64,000 nucleotides of DNA, taken from positions 5,250,501-5,314,500 of the forward strand of contig NZ_CP036319.1 of the NCBI RefSeq assembly GCF_007752935.1, read 5' to 3'. Below are positions 1-11,441 of this stretch, piece after piece (position 1 is the stretch's first letter; the number at the start of each line of letters is the position of its first letter). This DNA comes from Crateriforma conspicua. Its GTDB lineage: Bacteria; Planctomycetota; Planctomycetia; Pirellulales; Pirellulaceae. The position numbers were made by a program, and so were the translations under genes. The notes under the pieces are model-generated. The model searched no databases, was not told the origin of the DNA, and saw only the letters and a list, made by a program, of their open reading frames with translations.

Positions 1-1071
1 GTCGGCGTTGCTGGGCGAATTGGCGATCAACTGTTCCACGACGTCCGCGCGACGGGCGTGCAAATCGGCCAATTTGGCGGCACTTTTTTCCTCCGCCAAC
101 TGACGATCAATCGCCTCCAGTGCGGTGACCATTTTTTGCATTTCCGCACCGCCGACACCGCCGGAAACGGCACCGGCACCGGTCGAGACGACGGGACGGA
201 AAAAGATCCCCGCCGTTTGTTCGATCGCTTCGCCCGCGGCGGGCATGGATGGCAAATCCACCAGCTTCCATCCGTCATCGACTTTGATCATGGTGCCGAT
301 CACCAGCTGGCCGCTTTTCCCGTCGCTTTCATACATCGCCACGGCATTCTCGTAGACAATGAAATCGCGGGTGGCGTCTTGGGTGCCGGCGGGAACCACG
401 CCGGGGGCGGTTGCGGTGAACTGAACCCAGTTGGCATCTTTGCCGATCGTCTTCTGTGAATCGGCCAATCGGGCAAAGCGGCGTGCGGCCAGCGATGCCT
501 TCTCGGCCAACTCCTTCGCCTGAGCCGCGCCCAACCCGGCCCGAGTCAGATCACGTTGATCGGCCAACAGGGCACCGAATCGCTTCGCGTCGGCATCTCG
601 AATGGCCGCGACCAGCTCTGCGGAAACCTCTTCGGCCGAAATCTGCTTCCAACGATCGACCGTGGCGTCTTCGTTATCGTCCAATCCCCAGCGGATGCCT
701 TCGGTGCCCATCCAGCGGTATTGGTCGGCTTTTCCGTTGAAGTTCGAATCGACGTCGCGATAGACCTCCACGCCGTACCGGTAATAGCACCACAAGTCGA
801 CCTTACTGTCGCCGTTGGTGTCGGCGAATCGCCGCAGTGTTTCCCCTTCGGGCGAGACAACTTCCCAGCCCGCCCAATCATCGCGTTCGATATCTTCCAG
901 CTTGCAACCGGTCGCATCGTCCACTTTTTGGTAGTCCACATTGGGCTGGACCGGCTTCAAACCGAGCGCCTGAGCCACGGTGGGAGCCGCCGAGGCGGTG
1001 GCCGACCAACCCAGCGTGGCAGCCATAGCGAAAGCGGGCAAAGAGCCTGATCGGCACAGATGTCCAAACAT
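1..1071 (-). CDS. Exported protein with D-rich repeats, N-terminal part (cut by window edge)
   Basis: The reading frame is open from an ATG at 1071 down to base 1, so 357 codons are visible and the C-terminus is missing. Residues 1-30 look like a signal peptide ending ASA/AP, so the protein is probably exported. Around residues 70-115 there are three D-rich loops (DTNGDSKVD, DSNFNGKAD, DDNEDATVD) of the D-x-N-x-D-x-x-x-D kind, which could bind calcium. The rest is soluble and mixed alpha/beta, followed by a heptad-like stretch near the visible end (ALEAIDRQLAEEKSAAKLADLHARR is broken here only for length). Proteins of this build in Pirellulaceae often carry a thioredoxin/redoxin domain further on, but that part lies outside the window, so I do not assign a function. 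It is transcribed away from the tRNA-rRNA unit. Confidence 0.75.
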   Translation of the reverse strand, partial: MFGHLCRSGSLPAFAMAATLGWSATASAAPTVAQALGLKPVQPNVDYQKVDDATGCKLEDIERDDWAGWEVVSPEGETLRRFADTNGDSKVDLWCYYRYGVEVYRDVDSNFNGKADQYRWMGTEGIRWGLDDNEDATVDRWKQISAEEVSAELVAAIRDADAKRFGALLADQRDLTRAGLGAAQAKELAEKASLAARRFARLADSQKTIGKDANWVQFTATAPGVVPAGTQDATRDFIVYENAVAMYESDGKSGQLVIGTMIKVDDGWKLVDLPSMPAAGEAIEQTAGIFFRPVVSTGAGAVSGGVGGAEMQKMVTALEAIDRQLAEEKSAAKLADLHARRADVVEQLIANSPSNAD

Positions 1072-1441
1072 GTGATTCCAATTCCTTCGAAATCGATCGG
1101 TAATAGGGAGGGGGTGGGCGAGGGCCATTGCCCGGGCCTCGCGCCGGTACCGAACCGGCTCCCCGAGCTCGGAAACCGCCCACCGTCGCATCGTTTCGCC
1201 TGGAAAAGAAGGCTTCTTTTCCGGCAAACCACGCCGCGACAGACGGCTGGAACGTCGATTGTAGAGATTCACGGATTTGGCCGACACGTCGAAATTCGTC
1301 GGGCCACCCGACGGCCCACACGCTGCACGACCGACCAGGCGAATCGGTTGCCAAGACGCCCCATCCGCCCGGCAATTTGACTGAAGTGTCGATCGAGAAG
1401 GGCCGATGAAGAAAAACCTCGAAAAGTCCTGGTGGACTGCC
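1072..1441. other. Intergenic region, no supported gene
   Basis: This stretch separates the divergent exported-protein gene and the tRNA-rRNA unit. Short frames here overlap in several phases, have no ribosome site and no recognisable motif. I see no hairpin or repeat worth calling. Confidence 0.5.
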
Positions 1442-1471
1442 TTGGCAGCCTGGACCAGGATGGCGTAAACT
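1442..1471 (+). promoter_or_regulatory. Candidate sigma70-type promoter of the tRNA-23S-5S unit
   Basis: TTGGCA at 1442-1447 and TAAACT at 1466-1471 are separated by 18 bases and would start transcription about 30 bases before tRNA-Ile. Placement immediately before a stable-RNA unit supports it; no upstream 16S gene is present to supply read-through. The match is imperfect and this is a prediction from two short motifs. Confidence 0.4.
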
Positions 1472-1510
1472 CCGCGACCCATCGGACGACGCTAGTTCGT
1501 TATCCGGTTC

Positions 1511-1584
1511 GGGCGTATAGCTCAGTTGGTTAGAGCGCATCGCTGATAACGATGAGGTCCCAAGTTCGAATCTTGGTACGCCCA
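1511..1584 (+). tRNA. tRNA-Ile (anticodon GAT)
   Basis: A 7-bp acceptor stem (GGGCGTA with TACGCCC), D arm with CTCAGTTGGTTAGAGC, anticodon stem CATCG/CGATG enclosing CTGATAA and a T arm with GTTCGAATC are all present. The anticodon GAT is at 1545-1547. The discriminator base is A and the next bases are CTT, so the 3' CCA is not encoded and must be added afterwards. It lies 76 bases before tRNA-Ala, the pair normally found in 16S-23S spacers. Confidence 0.97.
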
Positions 1585-1660
1585 CTTTGAGGGACAGGGT
1601 CCCAGGCAAGACGGTTTCCAACCGGTTCGCCACCGACCCCACCTCCCTCGGCCCATTTTT

Positions 1661-1733
<73 letters not shown>

Positions 1734-2475
1734 CTAGAGAAGCCTGAAGGAAAACTTCAAAAACGGAGTTGACGCCAGCCGCCGGCTCGCTATCCTTCTG
1801 CTCCTCGACCTGACAGCCGCCCTTCACCGGGCGATCAAAGGTCACCCAGCTCTGCTCCGTCAGAGCTTCTCGCTCCGCCTCGGTGGGGCACCTGGCTCCG
1901 CTCCGGCGGGGCAAGGAGAAACGATGAAAGTTTTTGAAACTTTCGATGATTCTCCGGTTGACGCCGCCACCTGGCGACGATAACTTTCCCGCTCGCTCGT
2001 GAGTGACCGGCTGAGACGCCAAGCGACAACGCTAAACGTCTTAACCGGCTGCCCACAGCAGCGTCCCGCAAAACGCCCACGGGCACAGTAGCGGAATTGA
2101 TTTTTGACAATTTGGTTGTTTGGTAGTTGGCATCTGAATAAGAGCACCACACGTGACCAATGCACTTAGTGCAAGGTTGCGAGTGACAAGTTCAATAAAG
2201 AAGCGTCGCCAGCATATCTTTTGCCAATCGAAAGGTTGGCTAAAAAGTGTTGGCGTGTGAATTCTGACAGGATTCTGTGCGATGGTTTTGCCAAGTAGAT
2301 GAGTGCAGCACACCAAGGGAACTGGAAACAGTTACTATTGATGTGTTCACGAAACTGCGACTGGCAAAGCTTACATGTGATATCGTTTCAGTCATTGGAA
2401 ACGAAATTCAACAGATTCGAACAACTTTCCACGCAAGTTGGATCCTTCTGGGGTCTGGTTGGTGGGCTGAGTTTT
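1734..2475 (+). other. Long transcribed spacer between tRNA-Ala and 23S, with a hairpin at 1915-1955
   Basis: No protein gene is supported in these 740 bases. A long imperfect hairpin is visible: GGAGAA at 1915-1920 pairs with TTCTCC at 1950-1955, and AAAGTTT at about 1927-1933 pairs with AAACTTT around a short loop, with an unpaired stretch between the two stems. It may be a processing structure. TTGACA occurs at 2104-2109 but without a good -10 box, so a second promoter for 23S is not claimed. Confidence 0.45.
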
Positions 2476-2492
2476 CGAGTTCGGGATTTCGG

Positions 2493-2500
<8 letters not shown>
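2476..2500 (+). other. 5' arm of the 23S processing stem
   Basis: This 25-base segment pairs with 5351-5375 with only three mismatches, bringing the two ends of 23S rRNA together in a long helix of the type cut by RNase III in other bacteria. The pairing includes TGGCCAAA with TTTGGCCA at the mature ends. Confidence 0.8.
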
Positions 2501-5350
<2,850 letters not shown>

Positions 5351-5358
<8 letters not shown>

Positions 5359-5375
5359 TCGATATCCCGCACTCG
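5351..5375 (+). other. 3' arm of the 23S processing stem
   Basis: Complementary to 2476-2500 with three mismatches over 25 bases; marks the 3' end of mature 23S and the start of the 23S-5S spacer. Confidence 0.8.
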
Positions 5376-5473
5376 AGAGACTGTCGGTTTTTACAAACGC
5401 TTCTCGAACGTGCTCTGCCATACTACCAAACAACTCGGCCACGGCGGCGGTGTAATATCCCCGTCGTGGTCTT

Positions 5474-5581
5474 TCCGGCGACTATATCGGAAAGGTTCTA
5501 CCTGTTTCCATCCCGAACACAGCAGTCAAGCTTTTCGAGCCGATGATAGTGCACACCAGCGTGAAAGTAGGTATTGCCGGA
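5474..5581 (+). rRNA. rrf: 5S ribosomal RNA
   Basis: The block CATCCCGAACACAGCAGTCAAG and the downstream GCCGATGATAGTG and GAAAGTAGG motifs follow the standard 5S order. The ends pair as TCCGGC with GCCGGA. Length is about 108 bases. It follows 23S after a 115-base spacer and is followed within 10 bases by a terminator. Confidence 0.93.
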
Positions 5582-5590
5582 TTTTTTAAA

Positions 5591-5624
5591 AGCCTTGGAT
5601 GGTTCGCCATCCAAGGCTTTTTTT
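5591..5624 (+). terminator. Rho-independent terminator of the rRNA unit
   Basis: A perfect 12-bp stem AGCCTTGGATGG / CCATCCAAGGCT with a TTCG tetraloop (5603-5606) is followed by a run of T residues to 5624. The position directly after 5S is as expected. Confidence 0.95.
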
Positions 5625-5790
5625 ATGCGCCCATCACACCGCGTACGGCTCCGCCCCCGGGCGACCCGATAGTGTGCAACCATCCGATCGATTCCTCGAC
5701 TTTCGGATAAGTAGGCGGACCAGTCTTCTGTCGTCTATTGCCCCGAGGCGTAGGTTTCGAAGTTGCGCTTCTGCCCGAGGCATTGTTTTT

Positions 5791-5860
5791 TTGGTAACCA
5801 GACGCGTGAGCGAGGCGATGTCAACATCGTTTTCCCCTCGCTCACGCGTCGGGTTACCAA
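5791..5860. repeat. Inverted repeat element (25-bp arms)
   Basis: Arms at 5791-5815 and 5836-5860 are reverse complements with one mismatch, each containing the core ACGCGTGAGCGAGG. Inside, CGATG-TCAA-CATCG (5816-5829) forms a second small hairpin. A third, diverged copy of one arm is at 5916-5939. The arrangement is that of a REP/BIME-like dispersed palindrome in non-coding DNA, and translation of such repeats gives spurious short peptides. Confidence 0.85.
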
Positions 5861-5915
5861 ATGTGCCCCGCTTCAAAACGCGGATGCGAGTAATGAGCCG
5901 GCGAAGAACGCGGTT

Positions 5916-5939
5916 TCTCGCTCACGCGTCCGGTTGCCA
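5916..5939. repeat. Solo copy of the 5791-5860 repeat arm
   Basis: TCTCGCTCACGCGTCCGGTT followed by GCCA matches the right-hand arm at 5836-5860 with a few changes, in the same orientation, and has no visible partner arm. Confidence 0.7.
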
Positions 5940-6019
5940 TTTGTCGCAAACCTATCCGTCTGCTTAGAAGACAACGGGCGACAGAGCTATTCAGAGAACA
6001 GTTCGTCGTTGCCCGCGAT

Positions 6020-6730
6020 TCATCCTACGGCGCCCACCGCCTTCGCTCCCGCAACGATCGCTGCGGTTTCGATTCGCAAAATTGAATGCCCCAGTGCCAA
6101 AGCCTTGAATCCGTGGGCGGTGGCCATTGAGATCTCGGCATCAGTGAACCCACCCTCGGGACCGATAAGTACGCAGATCCGGTCACTCTTCATCCAGGCC
6201 TCTTGACTAGGTTCATCCCCTCGTGGATCCGCAATCCAACGCCAATTCTCGTCGGCACAACTCGTGAACTCCTTAAGGCCTTGGGGAGAGCTCAACTGCA
6301 TCAAGTGGTTTCGCCCCGACTGCTTGCATGACTCGATGACGGTGCGGCGAAGTTTGTGCAAGGTGGACTCTGACTCGGGACGCTGTGATCTTTCCGCCGT
6401 AATCGGAATGACCGTATCGATCCCCAATTCTGTCAGACTTTCGATCATCCGCTTGCAGCGATCCCCCTTTGGAAATGCGATTCCCATCTTCACCATTCGC
6501 TGCTTCACCTGTGTTTCCGACGGCGCATGCAACAATTGACATTGGCAAGTTTTTCGGTTGACCAGGATGACCTCGGCCGTGGCAATTCGCCCGCCGCCGT
6601 CGAACAGCTGAAGCTGATCACCGGGTTTCACACGCATCACGCGGATCGCATGACTGGCCTCGGTGTCATCCAGCGAAAAATTCGCACCGGCAACTTGTGG
6701 AAGGTCCGGTTGGTAGTAGCGTCGGGTCAT
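6020..6730 (-). CDS. rsmE: 16S rRNA m3U1498 methyltransferase RsmE
   Basis: RsmE methylates N3 of U1498 in 16S rRNA using S-adenosylmethionine. The protein is 236 aa, usual for the family. It begins MTRRYYQPDLPQ, the family's start, with the N-terminal PUA-like domain (HAIRVMRVKPGDQLQLFDGG) to about residue 70. The SPOUT methyltransferase domain follows, with the knot motifs LIGPEGGFTDAE and LGHSILRIETAA near the C-terminus. A longer frame extends upstream to 6856, but homology starts at the ATG at 6730. It faces away from the ExeA-like gene, with a 151-base shared upstream region. Confidence 0.93.
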   Translation of the reverse strand: MTRRYYQPDLPQVAGANFSLDDTEASHAIRVMRVKPGDQLQLFDGGGRIATAEVILVNRKTCQCQLLHAPSETQVKQRMVKMGIAFPKGDRCKRMIESLTELGIDTVIPITAERSQRPESESTLHKLRRTVIESCKQSGRNHLMQLSSPQGLKEFTSCADENWRWIADPRGDEPSQEAWMKSDRICVLIGPEGGFTDAEISMATAHGFKALALGHSILRIETAAIVAGAKAVGAVG

Positions 6731-6881
6731 TGAAGTTGCTGGTCGGCAATGGGTTGCGGGCGACGATCGAACGACGGCGTGAATCGACATCGCTCGAAGA
6801 TTCAAGCCGCGCGGTGGCGCGACCCGATAATGGAAGAATCGAAAAGCGCCGGACACCGCAGGCAGGAAGCCGAGATTCCGT

Positions 6882-7670
6882 ATGGATTATCTAAAGCATT
6901 GGTCATTGCATTCCAACCCGTTTGGACGCTGTGCAGAAGTGGGGTTCTTTGCCGGAACTCCACAGCGTGAAGTGATCGCTCGGTTCCATTGCCTCGTCAG
7001 CGGGGCAATGGTGGGTGGATTATTGATGGCTGAAGACGGGTGTGGACAAACATCGTTGTTGCGTCATCTGTCGCAAAGCACGGGTTTTGGCGACACCGCA
7101 GTGCAAATGATCATGACCGCCGGTCAGGTTGATTCCCCTGATGCTCCGTGGCAGCGGATCGCGCATCAGCTTCGGTTGCAGACAACACCGTCCAAGGTGC
7201 CGGGAAAAGTGATCGATCAGATCCGCAGTCTGGGCCGGCAAGGAGTTCGCACCATTTGGATGATCGACGATTGCGACCGCCAAACCGCGGAAGTTGCCGG
7301 CGAATTGATTCGTCGTGAATCCGATTTGACCATTGTTTTGGGTGTCAACGGCGAATCAGCACGCGATTGTTGTCTTGCGTTGGGACAGGTTCCGCTGCGA
7401 ATGGAATTGCCCGCGTTTTCGCTGGAAGATTCTTGTCGCTACGTCCGGTGGGCGATGGAATCGGTGGTTGCGGGAGGTCGAACAAGCGAACATTCGCTTC
7501 CCTTCACCGATACGGCACTCGTTCGCTTGCACGAATTGGGCGAAGGACGCATCGGCTGGATCGGCCGGGTAGCCGAGTTGGCTTTGATGATCGGTTCGGC
7601 CCATCAATTGAAAACAATCGACGTGGGGTTGTTGGAATCGGTGCAGTCCGAGTTGGTCCGTGCGGCGTAA
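6882..7670 (+). CDS. ExeA/GspA-like AAA ATPase with altered Walker A
   Basis: The N-terminus (LKHWSLHSNPFG, then FFAGTPQREVIARF) follows the ExeA/GspA-type ATPase pattern, a family that uses ATP to help place secretion components or acts in transposition. The P-loop region at residues 49-58 reads AEDGCGQTS: the lysine of GxGK[ST] is replaced by Q56. A Walker B stretch (TIWMIDDCD) remains near residue 125. At 262 aa it is only the ATPase module, without the peptidoglycan-binding tail of ExeA. Neighbours do not reveal a role; it converges with the SDR gene 45 bases downstream. Nucleotide binding may be weak or lost. Confidence 0.7.
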   Translation: MDYLKHWSLHSNPFGRCAEVGFFAGTPQREVIARFHCLVSGAMVGGLLMAEDGCGQTSLLRHLSQSTGFGDTAVQMIMTAGQVDSPDAPWQRIAHQLRLQTTPSKVPGKVIDQIRSLGRQGVRTIWMIDDCDRQTAEVAGELIRRESDLTIVLGVNGESARDCCLALGQVPLRMELPAFSLEDSCRYVRWAMESVVAGGRTSEHSLPFTDTALVRLHELGEGRIGWIGRVAELALMIGSAHQLKTIDVGLLESVQSELVRAA

Positions 7671-7714
7671 ACATTTGTGTCTTGGCCGAGGGCCAACCAC
7701 CGCTAGAACAAAAT

Positions 7715-8503
7715 TTACTTGGCCGTTCGCGACAAAATTCGGTGGGTGATTCCGGGAAAAATTCGGTCCGCCCAAACCAACGCTTTCCCGCCCACGCTGC
7801 AAACGACTTCGCGTCGTCGTCGTACGATTGCGTGAAACATTGCCCGGGCGACCTTTTCTGGTGGCCAAGATCCGACACTGACCGAACGCTGGGCCGGATC
7901 CGAATCGATCAGCGAATCAAAAAATTCGCTTCTTGTGGTACTCGGGCTGACCAACGTCGATCGCAGAACGGTTCCACGCAGTTCGGCACAGATCGCATCA
8001 TGCCAACCATGCAGGGCGAACTTGCTGGCGCAGTATTCGCTTTTGTTGGGCACGCCACAGTGTCCAAGGACGCTTCCCACGTGGCATACGACCGGGTTTT
8101 GACCCCGCAACAGCGAAGGCAAACACCTGCGGGTCCATTCGGTGGCGGCAAAAAAGTTGACTTCCATGATGCGGCGGAGTCGGTCCGGAGAAGCGTCAAT
8201 GAAAGGTCCGATGGCACCAATCCCGGCGTTATTGACAAGCAGATCCAGCTGATCGCCGCTCCAGTCCTGGACCGTTTGGATGGCCGAATCACACGTTTGG
8301 CCCAATGTGATATCGCCCGGCACCAAACGGACCGAACCCTTGGGGCAATCGTGAAGCAACTGTTCCAGTTTGTCCGCACGCCGGGCCACCGCGACGACGC
8401 GACACCCCTTGGATGTCACCAGGCGACAGAACTGATAGCCGACTCCGCTGCTTGCCCCCGTGACAATGGCGGTACTGCCATCGGGGTTCCACCGCGTCCA
8501 CAT
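7715..8503 (-). CDS. SDR family oxidoreductase
   Basis: A classical short-chain dehydrogenase/reductase of 262 aa that would use NAD(P)(H) to oxidise or reduce an alcohol/ketone. Motifs in order: TGASSGVG (cofactor loop, residues 15-22), NNAG near 92, the catalytic serine in HVGSVLG near 143, and YCASK near 157 with the catalytic Tyr and Lys. ARRADK after the second strand has the arginines seen in NADP-preferring members. No signal peptide or membrane segment. The substrate cannot be told from the sequence. Confidence 0.9.
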   Translation of the reverse strand: MWTRWNPDGSTAIVTGASSGVGYQFCRLVTSKGCRVVAVARRADKLEQLLHDCPKGSVRLVPGDITLGQTCDSAIQTVQDWSGDQLDLLVNNAGIGAIGPFIDASPDRLRRIMEVNFFAATEWTRRCLPSLLRGQNPVVCHVGSVLGHCGVPNKSEYCASKFALHGWHDAICAELRGTVLRSTLVSPSTTRSEFFDSLIDSDPAQRSVSVGSWPPEKVARAMFHAIVRRRREVVCSVGGKALVWADRIFPGITHRILSRTAK

Positions 8504-8589
8504 TCAACAGCACTCCCAGTGAACAATCACAACGGTGGATGGAAAAAAGCCCAGGTGAAGCGGTGACGACCGAGCGAAGGCTTCAATGG

Positions 8590-9954
8590 TCAGGCAACTT
8601 CGCCGCTGGACCTGGGGATTTCGGTGTCAAAGGACTCATTGCCCATCGGCGGCAAATCGTGGTTGGCGGGACCCCCGATCGATTCGTCGGTGATGTCACG
8701 ATCATCCTCCTTCGCAGTCAAGCCGCCGGACTCAAATCGTTGCACCGGAGTGATCTCCAAGGCCCATCGATGAACCGGGCCCATCGCCCCGGCCGGCATG
8801 CGGACGTGAATCTGCACTTTGTCCGTTTCAAAGTCGCGAGCCTTCACTTCGCCCTTGGACGCCAAGTACGCCAGAAGTTTTCCATCGGCGGGATCGGCCG
8901 TCACTTTTAGGTCCAAGAATTCCCTTCCCAGCACCTGCCCCACTGCTTCAGTCAATGCATCCATTCCTTTGCCTTGCCGCGCACTGACTGGAATTGCATT
9001 GGGGTAGCGATCAAGCACTCGATTCAACTGTATTGGTGAATCGATCATGTCAATCTTGTTCAACAACAGCAGCGTTCGCTTCTCTTCGATCCCCAATTCT
9101 TCCAAGACGGCATAGACCGATGAGATCTGTTGGAAAACGTTGGGATGACTCGCGTCGGCGACATGCAGAAGCAATTCCGCTTGCCGAGTTTCTTCCAACG
9201 TCGACTTGAAACTAGCGACCAACGAGTGTGGCAGGTCTCGGATAAACCCGACCGTATCACTCAACAGAACCGTGCCCCAACCGGGAATGGCCCAGCGACG
9301 GGTTCGGGTGTCCAGCGTTGCAAACAGCTTATCCGCGGCTTCCACGTCGGCTTCGGTCAGCCGATTCATCAACGTGCTTTTGCCGGCGTTTGTGTAGCCG
9401 ACCAATGACACCGTGGGGGCTTCCTTACGCGACGCCACCTGGACTTCCCGTCGACGTTCGACCTTGGATAGTTCCGCTCTCAGGTCACGGATTCGCTTTT
9501 GCGCCAGACGCCGGTCGACTTCCAATTGTTTTTCACCGGGGCCACGCATCCCCACGCCCATGGATTGACGCGAAAGGTGCGTCCACATTCGTTTCAAACG
9601 CGGCAGCGAATACTCCAACTGCGCCAATTCGATCGCCAAGCGTGATTCATGGGTACGGGCCCCCGCGGCAAAGATGTCCAGAATCAACTCGGTTCGGTCA
9701 AGCACTTTAGCCTTGACCTCTTTTTCCAAGTTCCGCACTTGCGCGGGCGACAGGTCATTGTCGAAGATGACCACATCCGCGTCATGTTCTTGGACCAGCG
9801 TCCGCAACTCCTCGACCTTTCCTTTTCCTAAATAAGTCGAATGACTCGGATTGGGGCGTCGCTGGATCAATTCGTCCACGACTTCGGTCCCGGCGGTGAT
9901 CGCCAGCCCATGCAGTTCTTCCAGTGGATCGTCATCGACCGTTTGGTCCGGCAA
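8590..9954 (-). CDS. hflX: GTPase HflX (start uncertain, see 10026)
   Basis: HflX is a ribosome-associated GTPase that splits stalled or stressed 70S ribosomes. The frame shows the HflX N-terminal domain (GKGKVEEL, FDNDLSPAQ, DRTELILDIFA), the linker motif MGVGMRGPGEKQLE, and a G domain with G1 GYTNAGKST (about 186-194), G3 DTVGFI and G4 NKID. The first usual start codon is a TTG at 9954, but the conserved family stretch (SILARLILPDQ) already begins upstream of it. In this frame no ATG, GTG or TTG exists between 9954 and the stop at 10060-10062. An ATT at 10024-10026 lies six bases behind AGGAG and may be the true start. The C-terminal tail of about 45 residues is acidic and probably disordered. 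Confidence 0.9.
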   Translation of the reverse strand: MPDQTVDDDPLEELHGLAITAGTEVVDELIQRRPNPSHSTYLGKGKVEELRTLVQEHDADVVIFDNDLSPAQVRNLEKEVKAKVLDRTELILDIFAAGARTHESRLAIELAQLEYSLPRLKRMWTHLSRQSMGVGMRGPGEKQLEVDRRLAQKRIRDLRAELSKVERRREVQVASRKEAPTVSLVGYTNAGKSTLMNRLTEADVEAADKLFATLDTRTRRWAIPGWGTVLLSDTVGFIRDLPHSLVASFKSTLEETRQAELLLHVADASHPNVFQQISSVYAVLEELGIEEKRTLLLLNKIDMIDSPIQLNRVLDRYPNAIPVSARQGKGMDALTEAVGQVLGREFLDLKVTADPADGKLLAYLASKGEVKARDFETDKVQIHVRMPAGAMGPVHRWALEITPVQRFESGGLTAKEDDRDITDESIGGPANHDLPPMGNESFDTEIPRSSGEVA

Positions 9955-10124
9955 AATCAGCCTTGCCAGAATGCTTTTTTCCGGTTCGTCAAACGACTGG
10001 TTACGTGGTTCACGATAGGTAGAAATCGATGACTCCTGGGGTTTTCGAGGACGCCGCCATTATAGACGCGTCCGAGCATTTGGCGATGTCGCCGTCGGAT
10101 ACCGGTCGGCGACGCAGATACTTT

Positions 10125-10511
10125 TTAGACGCTTGATTCGCCCGAGGGGTTCGGACGCGCCACCCCTCGTGACGTTTCGACCGGGTATTTTGCGGCGTTT
10201 TTCACCATTTTTTGCCGCAGGGTTTGATCTAAATCCAGGTTCATCACGTTCGCCAGTGATAGCAGATAGGCCAGGCAATCCGCTATTTCCTCGCCAATTT
10301 CATCACGGTTTTCAGGTTGTCCGATGACCGCGTCTGCTTCGTCCTGTGTCAGCCACTGAAAATGCTCCATCAGTTCGGCTGCCTCGATCGACAGCGACAT
10401 CGCAAGATTCTTCGGGTTATGAAACGTGAGCCATTCCCGTTCGCTGACAAAACGATCGACCACCTGTTTCAGTTCGGCGATCGTGGTGTTTTCGTCACTC
10501 ATTGGAATCAT
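10125..10511 (-). CDS. MazG-like nucleotide pyrophosphohydrolase
   Basis: A 128-aa all-alpha protein of the MazG/dCTPase group, which hydrolyses (d)NTPs to NMP and pyrophosphate and cleans the nucleotide pool. The metal-binding pattern is visible as SIEAAELMEHF (near residue 41) and EIGEEIADCLAYL (near 73), the E-x-x-E and E-x-x-D pairs of the family. A second ATG at 10502 (MSDEN) is as likely a start as 10511; neither has a good ribosome site. It lies downstream of thpR and upstream of hflX on the same strand. Confidence 0.85.
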   Translation of the reverse strand: MIPMSDENTTIAELKQVVDRFVSEREWLTFHNPKNLAMSLSIEAAELMEHFQWLTQDEADAVIGQPENRDEIGEEIADCLAYLLSLANVMNLDLDQTLRQKMVKNAAKYPVETSRGVARPNPSGESSV

Positions 10512-10591
10512 TCATACAATTTGAAGTCAACGATTTCGGCCAACATGAAGGGCCGCACGACGATTTGACCGCCTCGGTGGGCACCCAGGTC

Positions 10592-11167
10592 TTATTGCCC
10601 AAACGGAATCGTCGCCATGACTTGGTACGTGGGGCCACCGCGATCCAGAAAGCTGGCCATCAACAGGGCGCGATCGGCGGTCATGGTTCCTAGATGAACG
10701 TCCTGCTGTGCCCGCAGGCGGCGCAGAACGTCATCGTTGGCGCGACGCGACGTCTTGCGAACACGCCCCAAGGTCAGGTGAGGCACATAGTCACGTGCCT
10801 CCGGTTTGAACCCTAATTCCGCCATGGCCTTTTCAAGCGAAGCGACCATCTGAACCAATGTTTGCGTCGGGTCATCCACCCCCGCACATAAAACGCGAGC
10901 CTTCAAATCCGAGGGCAGGGCCATGGTTCCACGAAACAACAGCGGAAACGCGTCCACTTGTGACACCACCGAACGGATCGCTTCGCAAACGACCGGCACC
11001 TGACGATTGTCCACGTCGCCCAAAAATTTCAAAGTCAGATGCAAGTTTTCCGCTGGCACCCAACGAATACCATCCTGTTCTTGCTGCAACGATCTCAGCA
11101 GTTTGACGGCCGATCGTTCGACCGGTTTTTCCAATGGAACAGCAATAAAGGATCGGATCAATTGCAT
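10592..11167 (-). CDS. thpR: RNA 2',3'-cyclic phosphodiesterase ThpR
   Basis: A LigT/2H phosphoesterase of 191 aa. The two H-x-[TS]-x motifs that form the active site are both present: HLTLKF near residue 43 and HLTLGR near 128. The start [12 protein letters not shown] is typical of ThpR (FIA[VL]); a longer frame to 11260 has no homology-like sequence. The family opens 2',3'-cyclic phosphates on RNA ends. It sits 80 bases upstream of the MazG-like gene and could share a transcript. Confidence 0.9.
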   Translation of the reverse strand: MQLIRSFIAVPLEKPVERSAVKLLRSLQQEQDGIRWVPAENLHLTLKFLGDVDNRQVPVVCEAIRSVVSQVDAFPLLFRGTMALPSDLKARVLCAGVDDPTQTLVQMVASLEKAMAELGFKPEARDYVPHLTLGRVRKTSRRANDDVLRRLRAQQDVHLGTMTADRALLMASFLDRGGPTYQVMATIPFGQ

Positions 11168-11441
11168 CGGGCGCGGCGTGATGGACGCCGGAACTAAGTT
11201 GCGGAATACGATTGGACACGATGCAAGGCCCGCCACGCTGTCAGGCCCCAATTTGCGCATCTGTGGGTCGATCGTAACAGCTTTTGTTTTCGGACCAATC
11301 CCCGTCGATCACAGCCGAATCGACCGGGTGTCGATCCCCATCGATGGCAGGCGATACACTGTGGACCAAGCCACCTGCCCGTCAACAGCCCAGCAACCGG
11401 GGCGATTTCGTATCGGCGGCCCCATCAACCGATCGGCTTTG

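Noticed and set aside
878-1642. Minus-strand frame running across the upstream region and tRNA-Ile
   Set aside because: It crosses a tRNA gene and the start of the exported protein in another phase.
2104-2109. TTGACA as -35 box of a separate 23S promoter
   Set aside because: No -10 element is found at 16-18 bases, and the tRNA genes upstream already provide a transcription start.
7367-8566. Long plus-strand open frame of 399 codons
   Set aside because: It lies opposite the well-supported SDR gene, has no family motif and only reflects GC-rich codon use.
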